Shown here: one piece after another, positions 24,130 through 34,738 of the stretch | How positions within the stretch are numbered: the first letter of the stretch is position 1 | Layout of the letters: each line of letters opens with the position of its first letter | Source of the DNA: Haliea salexigens DSM 19537 | GTDB taxonomy: Bacteria > Pseudomonadota > Gammaproteobacteria > Pseudomonadales > Halieaceae | Reading direction: 5' to 3' | DNA length: 64,000 nucleotides | Assembly: GCF_000423125.1 (NCBI RefSeq) | Contig: NZ_AUHJ01000013.1 | Location: 59,494 to 123,493, forward strand | Made by a program: the position numbers and the translations under genes | Notes under the pieces: generated by a model | The model's database searches: none | Told to the model about the DNA's origin: nothing | What the model saw: only the letters and a program-made list of their open reading frames with translations

Positions 24130-25797
24130 CTATTCACCCCGGTTGCAGGTGGGCCAGAGCAGCACCAGGGCGGCGCCCAGCAGCAACCAGCTGGCGACGG
24201 GCGCAGCGGCGATGAAGGCCCAGCCGCCAGGCACCGCGAGTACCAGCCCGCCAGCGGCAAGTGCCGCCGCGGCAGCGCGGCGGCGTGCAACCCGCTGGCG
24301 CTGCGCGCTTTGCGCGGCCAACAAACGCTGATGCTGCTTCTGCTGTTGGCGGGACGGGCCGGGCGCTGTGTGTTTGCGCTGCAAATTATCGAGCACGGCG
24401 TCCGGCACCTGCGGCAGCTGCTCCAACCAGGAGGGCACATGCCGTTGCAGGCGTCGCAGCACCGACTGCGGGGAGTAGCGCTCCTGTACCCAGCGCTCAA
24501 GGAAAGGCTGCGCGGTATCCCAGAGGTTGAGTTGGGGATACAACTGACGCCCCAGGCCCTCTATGTTCAGCAGGGTTTTCTGCAGCAGTACCAGGGCGGG
24601 CTGCACTTCCATGTCGAAGCGGCGCGCGGTGCTGAACAGGTAGATCAGCAGCTGGCCAAAGGAGATGTCGCTGATCGGCCGTTCGAACACTGGCTCGCAG
24701 ACAGCGCGCATGGCCGACTCGAAATCCTGCACCCGCGTGCCCGGCGGTACCCAGCCGCACTCGACGTGCAGCTCCGCCACCGCGCGATAGTCGCGCTGGA
24801 ATACGGCCAGCAGGTTGCGCGCCAGGTAATACTGGTCGGCATCGCTTAAGCTGCCAACAATGGCGCAGTCCACCGCAATGTAGCGCGGGTTGGCCGGATC
24901 CGTTGCATTGACGAAAATATTGCCCGGATGCATATCGGCATGGAAAAAGTTATCCCGAAACACTTGGGTAAAGAAGATTTCCACACCGCGCTCGGCAAGT
25001 AGCTTCAGGTCGGTGCCTCGCGCCTCCAGCGCCGCCATGTCGGTGACCGGGATGCCGCTGATCCGCTCGGCGACCATCACATTGCTGCGGGTGTAGTCCC
25101 AGTGCACCTGGGGTACATACACCAGATCGCTGCCTTCGAAGTTGCGCCGCAGCTGCGAGGCGTTGGCGGCCTCGCGGCGCAAATCCAGCTCGTCGAGGAT
25201 GGTCAGCTCGTAATCGGCAACCACTTCCACCGGGCGCAGCCGACGGCCGTCCGGTAAATAGCGCTGTACCAGTCGCGCCAGGGTGTACAGCAGGGCGAGA
25301 TCCTGACGGATAACTGGCTCGATGTCGGGCCGCAGCACCTTCACCACCACCTCTTCCCCGCTGTGCAGCGTGGCGCCGTGCACCTGTGCCACCGACGCCG
25401 AGGCAATGGGCATGGCCTCGAAGCCTGCGAACAGGGTGTTGACCGGCTCACCCAGCGCGGACTCGATAATCTCCGCGGCGAGTGTTTCGTCGAAGGGGGG
25501 CACTTTGTCCTGCAGTCGTGCCAGTTCATCGGCGATATCGGCGGGCAGCAGGTCGTGGCGAGTGGATAAGAGCTGGCCGAACTTGATAAATACCGGGCCC
25601 AGCTCCTCCAGTGCCCGGCGCAGGCGCTCGCCGCGACTCATGCCGGGATGACTGTTGCGCCAGGGCGACAGGCGCAGCAACAGGCGACCGGTCGCCGGCA
25701 GGCTCTCGGCGGCAACAAATTCCTGCAGCCGATAGCGGCCGGCAACACGCAGGATAAGCAACAGCCGCCGGCTGCGTGAGAACAGCCCGGAGGTCAC
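24130..25797 (-). CDS. ubiB: ubiquinone biosynthesis kinase/ATPase UbiB
   Basis: A 555-residue ABC1/ADCK-family atypical kinase that supports ubiquinone assembly, thought to extract or present lipid intermediates. The invariant KFGQ motif is near residue 100 ([16 protein letters not shown]). The catalytic region shows [11 protein letters not shown] and a DCAIVGSL segment where the family has a DFG-like motif. Two C-terminal hydrophobic segments anchor it in the inner membrane. GTG at 25797 overlaps the ubiJ stop (GTGA). Confidence 0.95.
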   Translation of the reverse strand: MTSGLFSRSRRLLLILRVAGRYRLQEFVAAESLPATGRLLLRLSPWRNSHPGMSRGERLRRALEELGPVFIKFGQLLSTRHDLLPADIADELARLQDKVPPFDETLAAEIIESALGEPVNTLFAGFEAMPIASASVAQVHGATLHSGEEVVVKVLRPDIEPVIRQDLALLYTLARLVQRYLPDGRRLRPVEVVADYELTILDELDLRREAANASQLRRNFEGSDLVYVPQVHWDYTRSNVMVAERISGIPVTDMAALEARGTDLKLLAERGVEIFFTQVFRDNFFHADMHPGNIFVNATDPANPRYIAVDCAIVGSLSDADQYYLARNLLAVFQRDYRAVAELHVECGWVPPGTRVQDFESAMRAVCEPVFERPISDISFGQLLIYLFSTARRFDMEVQPALVLLQKTLLNIEGLGRQLYPQLNLWDTAQPFLERWVQERYSPQSVLRRLQRHVPSWLEQLPQVPDAVLDNLQRKHTAPGPSRQQQKQHQRLLAAQSAQRQRVARRRAAAAALAAGGLVLAVPGGWAFIAAAPVASWLLLGAALVLLWPTCNRGE

Positions 25798-26438
25798 GCG
25801 CGCGCGCCCTGCATGCGTTTGCGCAACCGCTCCAGCCGCGATTGCAGCCGTTCCACGCGCTGTTGCAGGGCTTGCAGGTCGCTGTAGAAGTCTTCAACTT
25901 CCAGACGTGGCGGTGTCAGGCGCGCCTCTTCGTGGATAAATTCTTCGAGTTGCCGCAGCAGGCTGCTGGAGGCGGCGCTGCCGGCGCTGAAGCCGGCGCG
26001 CAGGAACTCCGCGAGCTGGTGCCCCGCCACGTCCCCCAGCACGTTCACCAGAGGTGCCTCCCAGTCCAGGTCCAGACGCCCGATGATGCCCTGCAACTCG
26101 ATCAGTGGGGCACTGTCGCCCTGCAGGGCGAGGTTGCCGTTGATCAGGGTGGCCGCCGGGTCGCTGGCACCGGCGAGTTCGGCAAAGTCTGCGGCGGCGC
26201 CGCGTACCCGCGTGGTCACGGGGCCGTCGTGGAAGCCCAGCAGGCGGGTGCGTTCTACGCCCGGTTGCAGGTAGACATTGATCGCCGGAGAGGTGCATTC
26301 GATGGCGAAGGTGCATCCTGCCAGGCGGCCCAGCTGCTGCTGCCCCGCCGTGTCCAGTGCCAGGGCGCGGTTGAGTGCCTCTTCCAGGGCAGCCAGTGCC
26401 GCCGTGGTCAGCGTTGGGTCAAGGCCGGCGGCCGCCAT
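25794..26438 (-). CDS. ubiJ: ubiquinone biosynthesis accessory factor UbiJ
   Basis: A 214-residue protein with an N-terminal SCP2 lipid-binding domain and a C-terminal coiled coil (about 165-212, rich in Leu, Arg and Gln). This is the UbiJ architecture. UbiJ scaffolds the soluble Ubi complex and carries hydrophobic intermediates. The ATG at 26438 is chosen because it follows the ubiE stop by one base; the frame extends 10 codons further inside ubiE. The order ubiE-ubiJ-ubiB is conserved in gammaproteobacteria. Confidence 0.93.
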   Translation of the reverse strand: MAAAGLDPTLTTAALAALEEALNRALALDTAGQQQLGRLAGCTFAIECTSPAINVYLQPGVERTRLLGFHDGPVTTRVRGAAADFAELAGASDPAATLINGNLALQGDSAPLIELQGIIGRLDLDWEAPLVNVLGDVAGHQLAEFLRAGFSAGSAASSSLLRQLEEFIHEEARLTPPRLEVEDFYSDLQALQQRVERLQSRLERLRKRMQGARA

Positions 26439-26439
26439 G

Positions 26440-27189
26440 TCAGGCCTTGAAACCCCGGTGCAATGCAACTACGCCACCGGTGAGGTTGTGGTATTCGCAA
26501 TTGACGAAGCCGGCGTCTTCCAGCATGCCGAGCAGGGTTTCCTGATCCGGGTGCATGCGAATGGACTCGGCCAGGTACTGGTAGCTTTCGCTGTCCCCTG
26601 CCACCAGCTTGCCCATGAAAGGCAGCATGCGGAAGGAGTAGCTGTCGTAGGCTTTTTCCAGCAGCGGGTTGGCGGGCTTGGAAAACTCGAGCACCAGCAG
26701 CCGTCCGCCGGGCTTGAGTACGCGCAGCATGGAGCGCAGCGCGAGATCCTTGTCGGTGACGTTGCGCAGGCCAAAGGCGATGCTGACGCAGTCGAAGCTG
26801 TCGTCTGGAAAAGGCAGGTACTGCGCATCGGCCTGCACGAATTCAAGGTTGCCCTGGTAGCCGTGGTCCAGCAGTTTGTCGCGGCCCACGTTGAGCATGG
26901 ATTCGTTGATGTCTGCCAACACCACGCGGCCTGTGGGGCCGACGATGTCGGCAAATTTTGCCGCCAGGTCGCCGGTGCCACCGGCGATATCCAGCACCGA
27001 CTGACCGGCTCGCACGGCACTCAGTTCAATGGTGAAGCGCTTCCATATCCGGTGGATGCCGCCGGACATGAGGTCGTTCATCAGGTCGTAACGCCCCGCC
27101 ACCGAGTGGAAAACATTGGCCACCAGGCCGGCCTTGGCGTCTTCCTCGACTTCCCGGTAACCGAAATGGGTGGTGCGTTTATCGCTCAT
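26440..27189 (-). CDS. ubiE: ubiquinone/menaquinone C-methyltransferase
   Basis: A 249-residue class I SAM methyltransferase that C-methylates the quinone ring precursor. Conserved segments: [23 protein letters not shown] (residues about 28-50) and the SAM motif [11 protein letters not shown] near residue 70. The start at 27189 is supported by GGAGG eight bases upstream; the frame extends seven codons further but without a better site. First of ubiE-ubiJ-ubiB. Confidence 0.97.
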   Translation of the reverse strand: MSDKRTTHFGYREVEEDAKAGLVANVFHSVAGRYDLMNDLMSGGIHRIWKRFTIELSAVRAGQSVLDIAGGTGDLAAKFADIVGPTGRVVLADINESMLNVGRDKLLDHGYQGNLEFVQADAQYLPFPDDSFDCVSIAFGLRNVTDKDLALRSMLRVLKPGGRLLVLEFSKPANPLLEKAYDSYSFRMLPFMGKLVAGDSESYQYLAESIRMHPDQETLLGMLEDAGFVNCEYHNLTGGVVALHRGFKA

Positions 27190-27246
27190 GCGGCCTCCGC
27201 CGTCATACAACAGGGCGGTTATTGTAGCGCGATGTTGCCCCTGCGG

Positions 27247-27639
27247 TCAGGGTTGGAACTGGATGACCTGCACCTGGGGGTCGCGGGTGGCACCGGCGGC
27301 GGACATGCGGTCGAGATAGTCCTGCCACAGCGCTTCGCGGCGGCTGCACAGGTCGTGAAGATAGTCCCAGGAATAGAGCCCGGTATCGTGGCCGTCGTCG
27401 AACACCAGCTGCAGGGCGTAGTGGCCTACGGGCCGAATGTCGGTAATGGCCACATGCATCTTGCCGGTCTGCAGTATCTCCTGCCCCGGGCCGTGGCCCT
27501 TCACCTCGGCAGAGGGGGAATACACCCGCAGGTATTCACAGGGCAGGCGGTAGCGAGCGCTCTCGCTGTAAACCAGCTCCAGCTCCCGTGACTTGCGGTG
27601 CAGGTGAATATCGATGGGGCGTGGTGCGCGGTCGGTCAT
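27247..27639 (-). CDS. DUF971 / gamma-butyrobetaine hydroxylase-like N-terminal domain protein
   Basis: A 130-residue single-domain DUF971 protein, homologous to the small N-terminal domain of gamma-butyrobetaine hydroxylase. Function in bacteria is not established; links to iron-sulfur metabolism or ParA-type Mrp proteins have been proposed for the family. Segments seen: IHLHRKSRELELVYSESARYRLPCEYLRVYSPSAE is the usual N-terminal region in outline, and GLYSWDYLHDLC is the conserved C-terminal block. It lies between hslU and ubiE, its normal place in Pseudomonas-like genomes. Confidence 0.88.
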   Translation of the reverse strand: MTDRAPRPIDIHLHRKSRELELVYSESARYRLPCEYLRVYSPSAEVKGHGPGQEILQTGKMHVAITDIRPVGHYALQLVFDDGHDTGLYSWDYLHDLCSRREALWQDYLDRMSAAGATRDPQVQVIQFQP

Positions 27640-27653
27640 GGTGGTACCTCAAC

Positions 27654-28982
27654 CTAGAGAATGAAGCGCGACAGATCTTCGTCTTCACTCAGGGCCTGCA
27701 GCTGGCTGTTGACGTAGTCGGCATCGATAGACAGCGGCTGCTGCTGCAACCCGGCATCGGCAGCGCCAAAGGACGCCTGTTCCAGCAGGCGCTCCATCAC
27801 GGTATGCAGGCGGCGAGCGCCGATATTCTCGGTTTTCTCATTCACCTGCCAGGCAGTTTCGGCAATGCGTCGCAGGCCGTCCGGCGTGAATGCGACTTGC
27901 AGGCCTTCGGTGGCCAGCAGTGCCTGATACTGCTCGGTCAGTGAGGCGTCCGGTTCGGTGAGGATGCGCTCGAAGTCGCTGGCGGTGAGCGATTCCAGCT
28001 CCACGCGAATTGGCAGGCGGCCCTGCAGTTCGGGAATCAGGTCGGAGGGCTTGGCCAGATGAAACGCGCCCGAGGCAATGAACAGGATGTGGTCGGTCTT
28101 GATGGTGCCGTGCTTGGTGCTAACCGTGGAGCCTTCAATCAGCGGCAGCAGGTCGCGCTGTACACCTTCCCGGGAGACGTCAGCGCCCGCGGTCTCGCCG
28201 CGCTTGGCCACTTTGTCGAGCTCGTCGATGAACACAATACCGTTCTGCTCCGCTTCGCGGATGGCGCGCTGCTTCAGGTCTTCCTCGTTCACCAGCTTGG
28301 CCGCTTCCTCGTCAGTCAGGGCTTTCAGGGCGGCTTTTACCGGCATGCGCCGGGTTTTGCTCTGCTGGCGCGACAGGTTGGAGAACATGCTCTGCAGTTG
28401 GTTGGTCATTTCCTCCATCCCTGGGGGGGCCATGATCTCCACGCCCGCGCCGCCACTGGCCAGGTCGACCTCCACTTCCTTGTCGTCGAGGTCGCCTTCG
28501 CGCAGCTTCTTGCGCAGCAACTGCCGCGTGCTGGCGCCGTTGTTGCTGTCTGTGCCTTCGCCGCGCGCCGGCGGCAGCAGTATATCCAGCAGCCGGTCTT
28601 CGGCCGCTTCTTCCGCGCGGAACCGCACGCGCTGCATTTCCTGCTCGCGGTACAGCTTCACGGCCACGTCGGCGAGGTCACGAATAATCGATTCCACGTC
28701 GCGGCCCACATAGCCCACCTCGGTGAACTTGGTGGCTTCCACTTTGACAAACGGTGCGTTGGCCAGCTTCGCCAATCGCCGGGCAATCTCGGTTTTACCC
28801 ACGCCGGTAGGGCCGATCATGAGGATGTTCTTGGGCGTGATTTCCGCCCGCAGTGCCTCGGGCAGTTGCATGCGCCGCCAGCGGTTGCGCAGCGCGATGG
28901 CAACAGCGCGCTTGGCGTCCTGCTGGCCGATAATGTGCTTGTCCAGCTCGTGGACAATCTCTCGGGGCGTCATGTTGGACAT
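27654..28982 (-). CDS. hslU: HslUV protease ATPase subunit HslU
   Basis: A 442-residue AAA+ unfoldase that feeds substrates to HslV. Walker [10 protein letters not shown] is near residue 60 and Walker B FIDELDK near 255. The intermediate I-domain lies between them (about 110-230). The C-terminus ends LSRFIL, the tail that activates HslV. It is ten bases downstream of hslV and shares its heat-shock promoter. Confidence 0.98.
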   Translation of the reverse strand: MSNMTPREIVHELDKHIIGQQDAKRAVAIALRNRWRRMQLPEALRAEITPKNILMIGPTGVGKTEIARRLAKLANAPFVKVEATKFTEVGYVGRDVESIIRDLADVAVKLYREQEMQRVRFRAEEAAEDRLLDILLPPARGEGTDSNNGASTRQLLRKKLREGDLDDKEVEVDLASGGAGVEIMAPPGMEEMTNQLQSMFSNLSRQQSKTRRMPVKAALKALTDEEAAKLVNEEDLKQRAIREAEQNGIVFIDELDKVAKRGETAGADVSREGVQRDLLPLIEGSTVSTKHGTIKTDHILFIASGAFHLAKPSDLIPELQGRLPIRVELESLTASDFERILTEPDASLTEQYQALLATEGLQVAFTPDGLRRIAETAWQVNEKTENIGARRLHTVMERLLEQASFGAADAGLQQQPLSIDADYVNSQLQALSEDEDLSRFIL

Positions 28983-28991
28983 GCGGAAGGC

Positions 28992-29531
28992 CTAATAGTC
29001 GAGTTGTTCGATGGTTTGGTTGTGGTTGGTGTAAATGCAGATGTCGCCGGCGATATTCAGGCCCTTTTCCACGATGCTGCGGGCATCGAGTTCGGTGTTG
29101 TCGAGCAGGGCGCGCGCGGCGGATTGTGCAAAGGGGCCACCGGAGCCGATGGCGATGAGGTTGTCCTCGGGCTCGATGACATCGCCGTTGCCGGTGATGA
29201 CCAGCGAGGTTTCCTTGTCGGCGACTGCCAGCAGGGCTTCCAGGCGGCGCAGGGAGCGCTCGGTGCGCCAGGCCTTGGCCAGTTCCACGGCGGCCCGCAC
29301 CAAGTGACCCTGGTGTTTGTCCAGTTGCGCTTCAAACAGCTCGAACAGGGTGAAGGCATCTGCCGTGCCACCGGCGAAGCCCGCCAGCACCTTGTTCTTG
29401 TGCAGCCGGCGCACCTTGCGCGCGTTGCCCTTCATGACGGTGTTGCCCAGCGACACCTGCCCGTCGCCACCAATGACAACGCTGTTGCCACGGCGCACTG
29501 AGAGGATGGTTGTACCTCGATACTGTTCCAC
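28992..29531 (-). CDS. hslV: HslUV protease peptidase subunit HslV
   Basis: A 179-residue N-terminal threonine peptidase (proteasome beta fold). The catalytic Thr should be T7 after removal of the six-residue leader MEQYRG, which E. coli HslV lacks. Conserved [17 protein letters not shown] and [10 protein letters not shown] follow. The start is GTG at 29531 with AGGAG about ten bases upstream. It is first gene after a sigma-32-type promoter. Confidence 0.97.
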   Translation of the reverse strand: MEQYRGTTILSVRRGNSVVIGGDGQVSLGNTVMKGNARKVRRLHKNKVLAGFAGGTADAFTLFELFEAQLDKHQGHLVRAAVELAKAWRTERSLRRLEALLAVADKETSLVITGNGDVIEPEDNLIAIGSGGPFAQSAARALLDNTELDARSIVEKGLNIAGDICIYTNHNQTIEQLDY

Positions 29532-29553
29532 GATAAGTCTCCTGTTGCTCCAG

Positions 29554-29581
29554 ATATGGGGAGCCGTGGCGGGAATTCAAG
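29554..29581 (-). promoter_or_regulatory. sigma-32 (heat-shock) promoter of hslVU
   Basis: On the minus strand CTTGAAT (29581-29575), 13-base spacer, CCCCATAT (29561-29554). This fits the E. coli RpoH consensus CTTGAAA-N11/16-CCCCATNT with one mismatch. It lies 22 bases before the hslV start, as expected for the heat-shock protease operon. Confidence 0.85.
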
Positions 29582-29584
29582 CAC

Positions 29585-29604
29585 GCGCCGCACGCGGGCG
29601 GCGC
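29585..29604 (-). terminator. GC hairpin after SPOR gene
   Basis: GCGCCGC (29585-29591) pairs perfectly with GCGGCGC (29598-29604) around a six-base loop, between the SPOR gene stop and the hslV promoter. No T-run is present, so it may be a pause or processing hairpin. Confidence 0.4.
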
Positions 29605-29609
29605 GGATG

Positions 29610-30176
29610 TCAGGGCCGGCCGCGCTTCAGCAGCAGGGTGTCGATGTTCTGCGCGGCGGTCAATCCGCGAGCGCGGCTCATCTGGGCGTGGGTGGTATAC
29701 GGCCCGAGATAGACCCGGAACCAGCGCCCGTTGTCGCCGGTGGACTCTTCCACGTTGGGTTCCAGCCCCAATAACAGCAGCTCGGCCCGGCGCCGGTCGG
29801 CGTCCTCGCGCTGCCGGAAAGAGCCCGCCTGCAGCACGTAGTTCTCGGCGGGGGGCGGAGCGACATCGGGTTGTTGCGCCACCTCGGCGGGTTCTACTTC
29901 CACGTCGATCGTCTGCTCCGGCAGCATGGTGTAGAAATCGAAGCGGGGTTTCGGTGGCGCTTCCGCGACGGCGGCTTCCTGGGGCTCGCGCGCCGGTTGC
30001 GTGCCTGGCGGCAGCGTGCCGAGATAGAGCAGCAGGCTGAGAAAAACCCCGGTGCCAACACCGGCGCCGAACCAGCGCCAGGGGCTCGCTGCGCCGTTGT
30101 TATCCTTGCGCCGGGCCGCCTGCGGTTTGCGGCGTGCGCCGCTGCGCGTGCCCCGACCACCGGCATCGCGCGCCAC
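29610..30176 (-). CDS. SPOR-domain cell-envelope protein
   Basis: A 188-residue bitopic inner-membrane protein with a basic cytoplasmic N-terminus, one transmembrane helix (about residues 33-50), a Pro/Ala/Glu-rich periplasmic linker and a C-terminal SPOR domain (about 110-185). The SPOR domain starts YVLQAGSFRQREDAD. SPOR domains bind denuded glycan strands at the septum, so this is an FtsN-like division or peptidoglycan protein. The start GTG at 30176 immediately follows the argS stop (TAAGTG), indicating coupling. The short length argues against being the essential FtsN itself. Confidence 0.88.
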   Translation of the reverse strand: MARDAGGRGTRSGARRKPQAARRKDNNGAASPWRWFGAGVGTGVFLSLLLYLGTLPPGTQPAREPQEAAVAEAPPKPRFDFYTMLPEQTIDVEVEPAEVAQQPDVAPPPAENYVLQAGSFRQREDADRRRAELLLLGLEPNVEESTGDNGRWFRVYLGPYTTHAQMSRARGLTAAQNIDTLLLKRGRP

Positions 30177-31862
30177 TTACATGGCCTCCGGCGCGTTCAC
30201 GCCCAGCAGGCCGAGGCCGTTGGCCACAACCTGGCGCACCGCTTCACTCAAGGCAATACGGGCATCGCGTAGCTCAGTATCATCGACCAGCAGTTTGTGC
30301 GCGTTGTAAAAGCTGTGGAATTCGGCGGCCAGTTCGCGCAGGTAGTTTGCCACTGTGTGCGGCTCGCTGGCGGTGGCCGCGGCTTCCACCACCTCCGGAT
30401 ACTGGTCGAGCCGCTTGAGCAGCGCCTTCTCCTGCTCTTCCTGCAGCCGCGCCAGTGCGGCCAGGCCGCGCTCGGTATCCCAGTCCCAGCCGTTTTCCGC
30501 CAGTTTGGCGCGTACGGAGCAGGCGCGCGCGTGGGCGTACTGAATGTAGTAGACCGGGTTGTCGTTGCTTTGTGACAGAGCCAGGTCGATGTCGAAGGTG
30601 AGCTGGGAACTCGGGGCCCGGGCCACCAGGAAATAGCGCGTGGCGTCACAACCTACCTCGTCAATCAGGTCGCGCAGGGTGACATAACTGCCCGCGCGCT
30701 TGGACAGCTTCACTTCGCTGCCATCGCGCATCACAGTTACCATCTGGTGCAGCACGTAGTCCGGCCAGCCTTGGGGGATGTCTGCCTGCAGGGCCTGCAG
30801 GCCGGCTCGCACCCGCGTTACCGTACTGTGGTGATCGGCGCCCTGTTCGTTGATCACGCGCTCAAAACCGCGTTGCCACTTGTTGAGGTGGTAGGCCACG
30901 TCCGGCAGGAAGTAGGTGTAACCGCCCTCCCGCTTGCGCATCACCCGGTCCTTATCGTCGCCGAAAGCCGTGGTGCGCAGCCAAAGGGCCCCGTCCTCTT
31001 CATAGGTATGGCCATTGGCGATCAGCTGCGCCACGGTGGCTTCAACCTCGCCTGACTCATACAGGGACGACTCCAGGAAGTAGCGATCAAAATTCACTGC
31101 AAAGGCTTTCAGGTCGAGGTCCTGCTCGCGGCGCAGGTAGGCCACGGCGAAGTCGCGGATGGCATCGAGATCATTCGGGTCGCCCTTGCCGTCGACGTGG
31201 CGATCCCTGGCGTCGATCTGCTCGCCCGCCAGGTAGGCCGCGGCCACATCGGCGATATAGTCGCCGCGGTAGCCGTCCTCCGGCCACTGGGCATCGTCCG
31301 GCCCCAGGCCACGGCAGCGCGCCTGTACTGACAGCGCCAGGTTACTGATCTGTGCGCCGGCATCGTTGTAGTAGAACTCGCTCGCCACCGACCAGCCGGT
31401 AGCGGCCAGCAGGCGACAGATACTGTCGCCCACGGCAGCGCCGCGGCCGTGGCCGACATGCAGTGGCCCGGTGGGGTTGGCGGACACGAACTCGACCTGC
31501 ACGCGGCGGCCCGCACCGGTATCGCTGTGGCCAAAGCGCTCGCCCTCGGCCAGCACGCGCTGCACCACCGCGCGGCTGCGCTCGCCGGACAGGAAGAAGT
31601 TGATGAAGCCCGGCCCTGCAACCTCGGTACGGGTGATCAGCGATGACGCTGGCAGCGCATGGCAGATCATGTCCGCGAGATCGCGGGGCTTGTAGCCCGC
31701 ACCTTTGGCCAGGGTGAGTGCCACGTTGCTCGCCAGGTCGCCGTGGCTGGCGTCCCGGGTGCGCTCGATGACGATGGTCGGCCGCGTTGCCTCTGGAAGC
31801 CGGCCTTCGGCGACCAATGCATCCAGCGCCTGCTGGATCAGCTGTGACAATTGTTCCTTCAT
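30177..31862 (-). CDS. argS: arginyl-tRNA synthetase
   Basis: A 561-residue class I synthetase that charges tRNA-Arg. The HIGH signature appears as PLHVGHGRG (near residue 130) and the KMSK-like loop as [14 protein letters not shown]. The N-terminal Add1 domain and C-terminal DALR anticodon-binding domain are both full length. The SPOR gene follows with no spacing; priA lies upstream on the same strand. Confidence 0.98.
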   Translation of the reverse strand: MKEQLSQLIQQALDALVAEGRLPEATRPTIVIERTRDASHGDLASNVALTLAKGAGYKPRDLADMICHALPASSLITRTEVAGPGFINFFLSGERSRAVVQRVLAEGERFGHSDTGAGRRVQVEFVSANPTGPLHVGHGRGAAVGDSICRLLAATGWSVASEFYYNDAGAQISNLALSVQARCRGLGPDDAQWPEDGYRGDYIADVAAAYLAGEQIDARDRHVDGKGDPNDLDAIRDFAVAYLRREQDLDLKAFAVNFDRYFLESSLYESGEVEATVAQLIANGHTYEEDGALWLRTTAFGDDKDRVMRKREGGYTYFLPDVAYHLNKWQRGFERVINEQGADHHSTVTRVRAGLQALQADIPQGWPDYVLHQMVTVMRDGSEVKLSKRAGSYVTLRDLIDEVGCDATRYFLVARAPSSQLTFDIDLALSQSNDNPVYYIQYAHARACSVRAKLAENGWDWDTERGLAALARLQEEQEKALLKRLDQYPEVVEAAATASEPHTVANYLRELAAEFHSFYNAHKLLVDDTELRDARIALSEAVRQVVANGLGLLGVNAPEAM

Positions 31863-31974
31863 TTCCTGGGGGGCTCTACCTGCATTTTCTGGATTGGGTG
31901 GGTGCTGGCGTGCCTGAACGGCAGCGTGCCATTATCGCCGCAAATGCCCGCCCATGGCCAGCGCGAGGCGGCGA

Positions 31975-34173
31975 TCAACCCAGGTCCAGCGGGTCGACAT
32001 CGATGGACCAGTTGAGCCCCTGGCGGGCGGGGTGCTGCTCGGCGCAATGTACCAGCAGCCTGGCCAGCTGCTGCGCCCGGCGCACATCCGGCGCCATGGC
32101 CAGCAGTTGGTTGCGGAATTTGTTGGCCCGTCGCTGCAAGGGGGATGGCAGTGGGCCGATCAGTCGGCAACCCGGCGGCAGCCCGGGTTCTGCTTGCTGG
32201 CGCACGGCGCCGAGGAACTGTTCGCCCGTTTCCGTCGCCGGGCTGTCGGTGCGCAGTAAAATGAGGCGCCCGTGGGGCGGCATGCCGTGTTCCTGGCGCA
32301 CCTGCAGCAGGCGCCGCGCCTGTTCTGCGTAGCTCTCGGTGAGCATCGCCTGCATCAAGGGGTGGTCCGGATAGTGGGTTTGCACCAGCACCTGGCCGGC
32401 ATCACCGGCGCGGCCCGAGCGCCCCGCCACCTGTGTCAGCAGCTGGGCCATGCGCTCCTCGCCGCGAAAGTCGGCACTGAACAGCAGTGCATCGGCGTCG
32501 ATAACCGCCACCAGGTTCACGCCGGGAAAGTGGTGCCCCTTGGTCAGCATCTGGGTGCCGAGAAGAATGCACGGGGCACCCTGCTGCACTTTTGCCACCA
32601 GCGCCTGCATGGCACCCTTGCCCTGCATGGAGTCGCTATCGACGCGGTGAATGGGCCAGGCCCCGAAGGTGCTGCGCAATACATCTTCGGTCTGTTCGGT
32701 GCCCAGACCATTGGTGAGCAGGCGCGTACTGTGGCAGGCCGGGCAGGCCTGTGGCAGGCGCACGTTGGCCGAGCAGTGATGGCAGCGCAGCCGGCGCTGG
32801 CGGCGGTGCACGGTCATGCGGGTGTCGCAGGCCGTGCACTGGGCAATCCAGCCACAGTCGTGACATTGCAGTGCGGGGGCATAACCGCGCCGGTTGAGGA
32901 ACAGCAGTACCTGCTGCCCCGCTTGCAGAGTGCTTGCAATGGCGTCGCGCAGGGCCTCGGAGAGCCCACCCTGAAGCGCCTCGCGGCGGACATCAATGGC
33001 GCGTAGCGCGGGCAGCTCACCGGCACCCGCGCGGCGCGTCAGGCGGTGGTGCCCGTAACGACCCTGCAGGGCGTTATGAAGGGTTTCCAGGGCCGGTGTG
33101 GCACTGCCAAGCACAACCGTTGCGCCCTCCAGTTGCCCCCGTTTGACGGCGAGGTCACGCGCCGAGTAGCGGAACCCGTCCTGCTGCTTGAAGGAGCCGT
33201 CGTGCTCTTCGTCGACAATGATCAGGCCCGGCCGCAACAGGCTGCTGAAAATGGCCGACCGTGTGCCCACTACAATCGATGCGGCACCCGTGCGCGCCGC
33301 CTCCCAGGCGGCGTAGCGCTCAGTGTCGTTGAGGCCCGAGTGCAGCACAGCGATGCCGCTGCCAAACCGCTCGGTGAAGCGCGCCAGAGTTTGCGGTGTG
33401 AGGCCGATTTCGGGTATGAGCACCAGCGCCTGCTGGCCCTTGGCAAGGCAGTGGGCGATCAGCTGCAGGTAAACTTCCGTTTTACCGCTACCGGTAATGC
33501 CCTCCAGCAGGTTGCAGTGGAACTGACCGTAGTGCGCCAGTATGCCCTGCAGGGCCTGTGCCTGTTCGGCGTTCAGCGCAAGACCGGGCTGGGGCGTGGT
33601 GAGGGCGTGTCCGGGCGCCAGCAGGCAGCGCTCGGCGAGCCCCTTCTGTTCCAGCTGGCGCAGGATGCCGGCGCTGATGCCCTTGGCGCGCAGGGTGCTG
33701 GTGGCGAGTTCATCGGCGTCTTGCAGCAGGGCCAGCGCCTCGGCCTGCCGCGGTGAACGCTGTAGTGCGCCCCCGGGCAGTCCTTTGCCGCGCTGGCTTA
33801 GCCGCCAACCGGGCTGCCCCGGTGGCTGATGGCTCTGCGCCTGGCGCAGGCCGGGCGGGAAGGCGGCTTCCAGCACCTCCCCCAGGGGGTGCTGGTAGTA
33901 ATCCGCGGCCCAGCGGCAAAGCTGCAGAACCCACGGCGATAGCAGGGGTGCATCGTCTACGACAGCCTGAGCTGCGCGCAGGGACGTCGCGGGCACTGCC
34001 GATTCGGCGGCGATCTCAATCAGCCAGCCCTGGAGCTGGCGGCGACCGAAGTCCACCTTGACCCGCACACCCGGTTGCAAACCCTCCAGGGCCTCCGCCG
34101 TCAGCTCCGCGGGGGGCAGGTAATCGAACAGCGAGCGCAGTGGACAGGAAATGGCCAGGCGAAGAACGGACAT
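31975..34173 (-). CDS. priA: primosomal protein N' (replication restart helicase)
   Basis: A 732-residue PriA, which recognises collapsed forks and reloads DnaB. Walker A GITGSGKTEVYL, DEEH box (IIVDEEHDGSFKQQ) and the double zinc-binding insert with eight Cys (CHDCGW, CTACD, CHHCS, CPACH) are all visible. The start at 34173 gives MSVLRLAIS, the expected beginning of the 3'-binding domain; the frame extends 17 codons upstream without support. It diverges from rpmE, another conserved pairing in gammaproteobacteria. Confidence 0.97.
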   Translation of the reverse strand: MSVLRLAISCPLRSLFDYLPPAELTAEALEGLQPGVRVKVDFGRRQLQGWLIEIAAESAVPATSLRAAQAVVDDAPLLSPWVLQLCRWAADYYQHPLGEVLEAAFPPGLRQAQSHQPPGQPGWRLSQRGKGLPGGALQRSPRQAEALALLQDADELATSTLRAKGISAGILRQLEQKGLAERCLLAPGHALTTPQPGLALNAEQAQALQGILAHYGQFHCNLLEGITGSGKTEVYLQLIAHCLAKGQQALVLIPEIGLTPQTLARFTERFGSGIAVLHSGLNDTERYAAWEAARTGAASIVVGTRSAIFSSLLRPGLIIVDEEHDGSFKQQDGFRYSARDLAVKRGQLEGATVVLGSATPALETLHNALQGRYGHHRLTRRAGAGELPALRAIDVRREALQGGLSEALRDAIASTLQAGQQVLLFLNRRGYAPALQCHDCGWIAQCTACDTRMTVHRRQRRLRCHHCSANVRLPQACPACHSTRLLTNGLGTEQTEDVLRSTFGAWPIHRVDSDSMQGKGAMQALVAKVQQGAPCILLGTQMLTKGHHFPGVNLVAVIDADALLFSADFRGEERMAQLLTQVAGRSGRAGDAGQVLVQTHYPDHPLMQAMLTESYAEQARRLLQVRQEHGMPPHGRLILLRTDSPATETGEQFLGAVRQQAEPGLPPGCRLIGPLPSPLQRRANKFRNQLLAMAPDVRRAQQLARLLVHCAEQHPARQGLNWSIDVDPLDLG

Positions 34174-34349
34174 CGCGCCTCTCAGCGTAGTGCGGGTGGG
34201 AATGAGCCGCGCATAATAGCGCAACCGCGGGGCTTGCGCCGGCCGCTGTGTCTGGTACTATGCGCGCCTATTTTTTCGCGTTACCTCCACAAGTCCGGTG
34301 CGGTGCCCGACAGGCTCGGGTGGCGGTGCCAATCAACAGGAGCAACACC

Positions 34350-34565
34350 ATGAAAGCAGAAATTCATCCGAAGTACGAGGCGGTTACCGCCACTTGCAGC
34401 TGCGGCAATGTGGTTGCCACGCGCTCCACCCGTTGTGAAGATTTTCACATCGACGTGTGCTCGCAGTGCCACCCCTTCTTCACCGGCAAGCAGAAAGTAC
34501 TCGACAGCGGCGGCCGGGTCGACCGTTTCAAGAAGCGTTTTGGCGCTCGCGGCGCTTCGCGCTGA
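34350..34565 (+). CDS. rpmE: 50S ribosomal protein L31 (zinc form)
   Basis: A 71-residue bL31 of the zinc-binding type: C16-x-C18 and C37-x2-C40 form the metal site. ATG at 34350 has CAGGAG as ribosome-binding site. The 34 extra codons upstream in the frame are not part of the gene. It diverges from priA and ends in a strong terminator. Confidence 0.97.
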   Translation: MKAEIHPKYEAVTATCSCGNVVATRSTRCEDFHIDVCSQCHPFFTGKQKVLDSGGRVDRFKKRFGARGASR

Positions 34566-34603
34566 GCGGCGTCTGTGGGCTGCTTCGGCAGTCTGCGAAC
34601 AGG

Positions 34604-34633
34604 GCCGGGCACCGCGAGGTTCCCGGCTTTTTT
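34604..34633 (+). terminator. intrinsic terminator after rpmE
   Basis: GCCGGG (34604-34609) pairs with CCCGGC (34622-34627), followed by six T (34628-34633). Confidence 0.85.
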
Positions 34634-34738
34634 GTGCCCGATAGAAACGACTAAAATGCCTGCGCTTGTGGCTGCCAGCGCTTTTCTATATTCTCTGGCG
34701 TCCCTCCCGCAAGCGCAGTGATCAGCGGATTTCCAACT

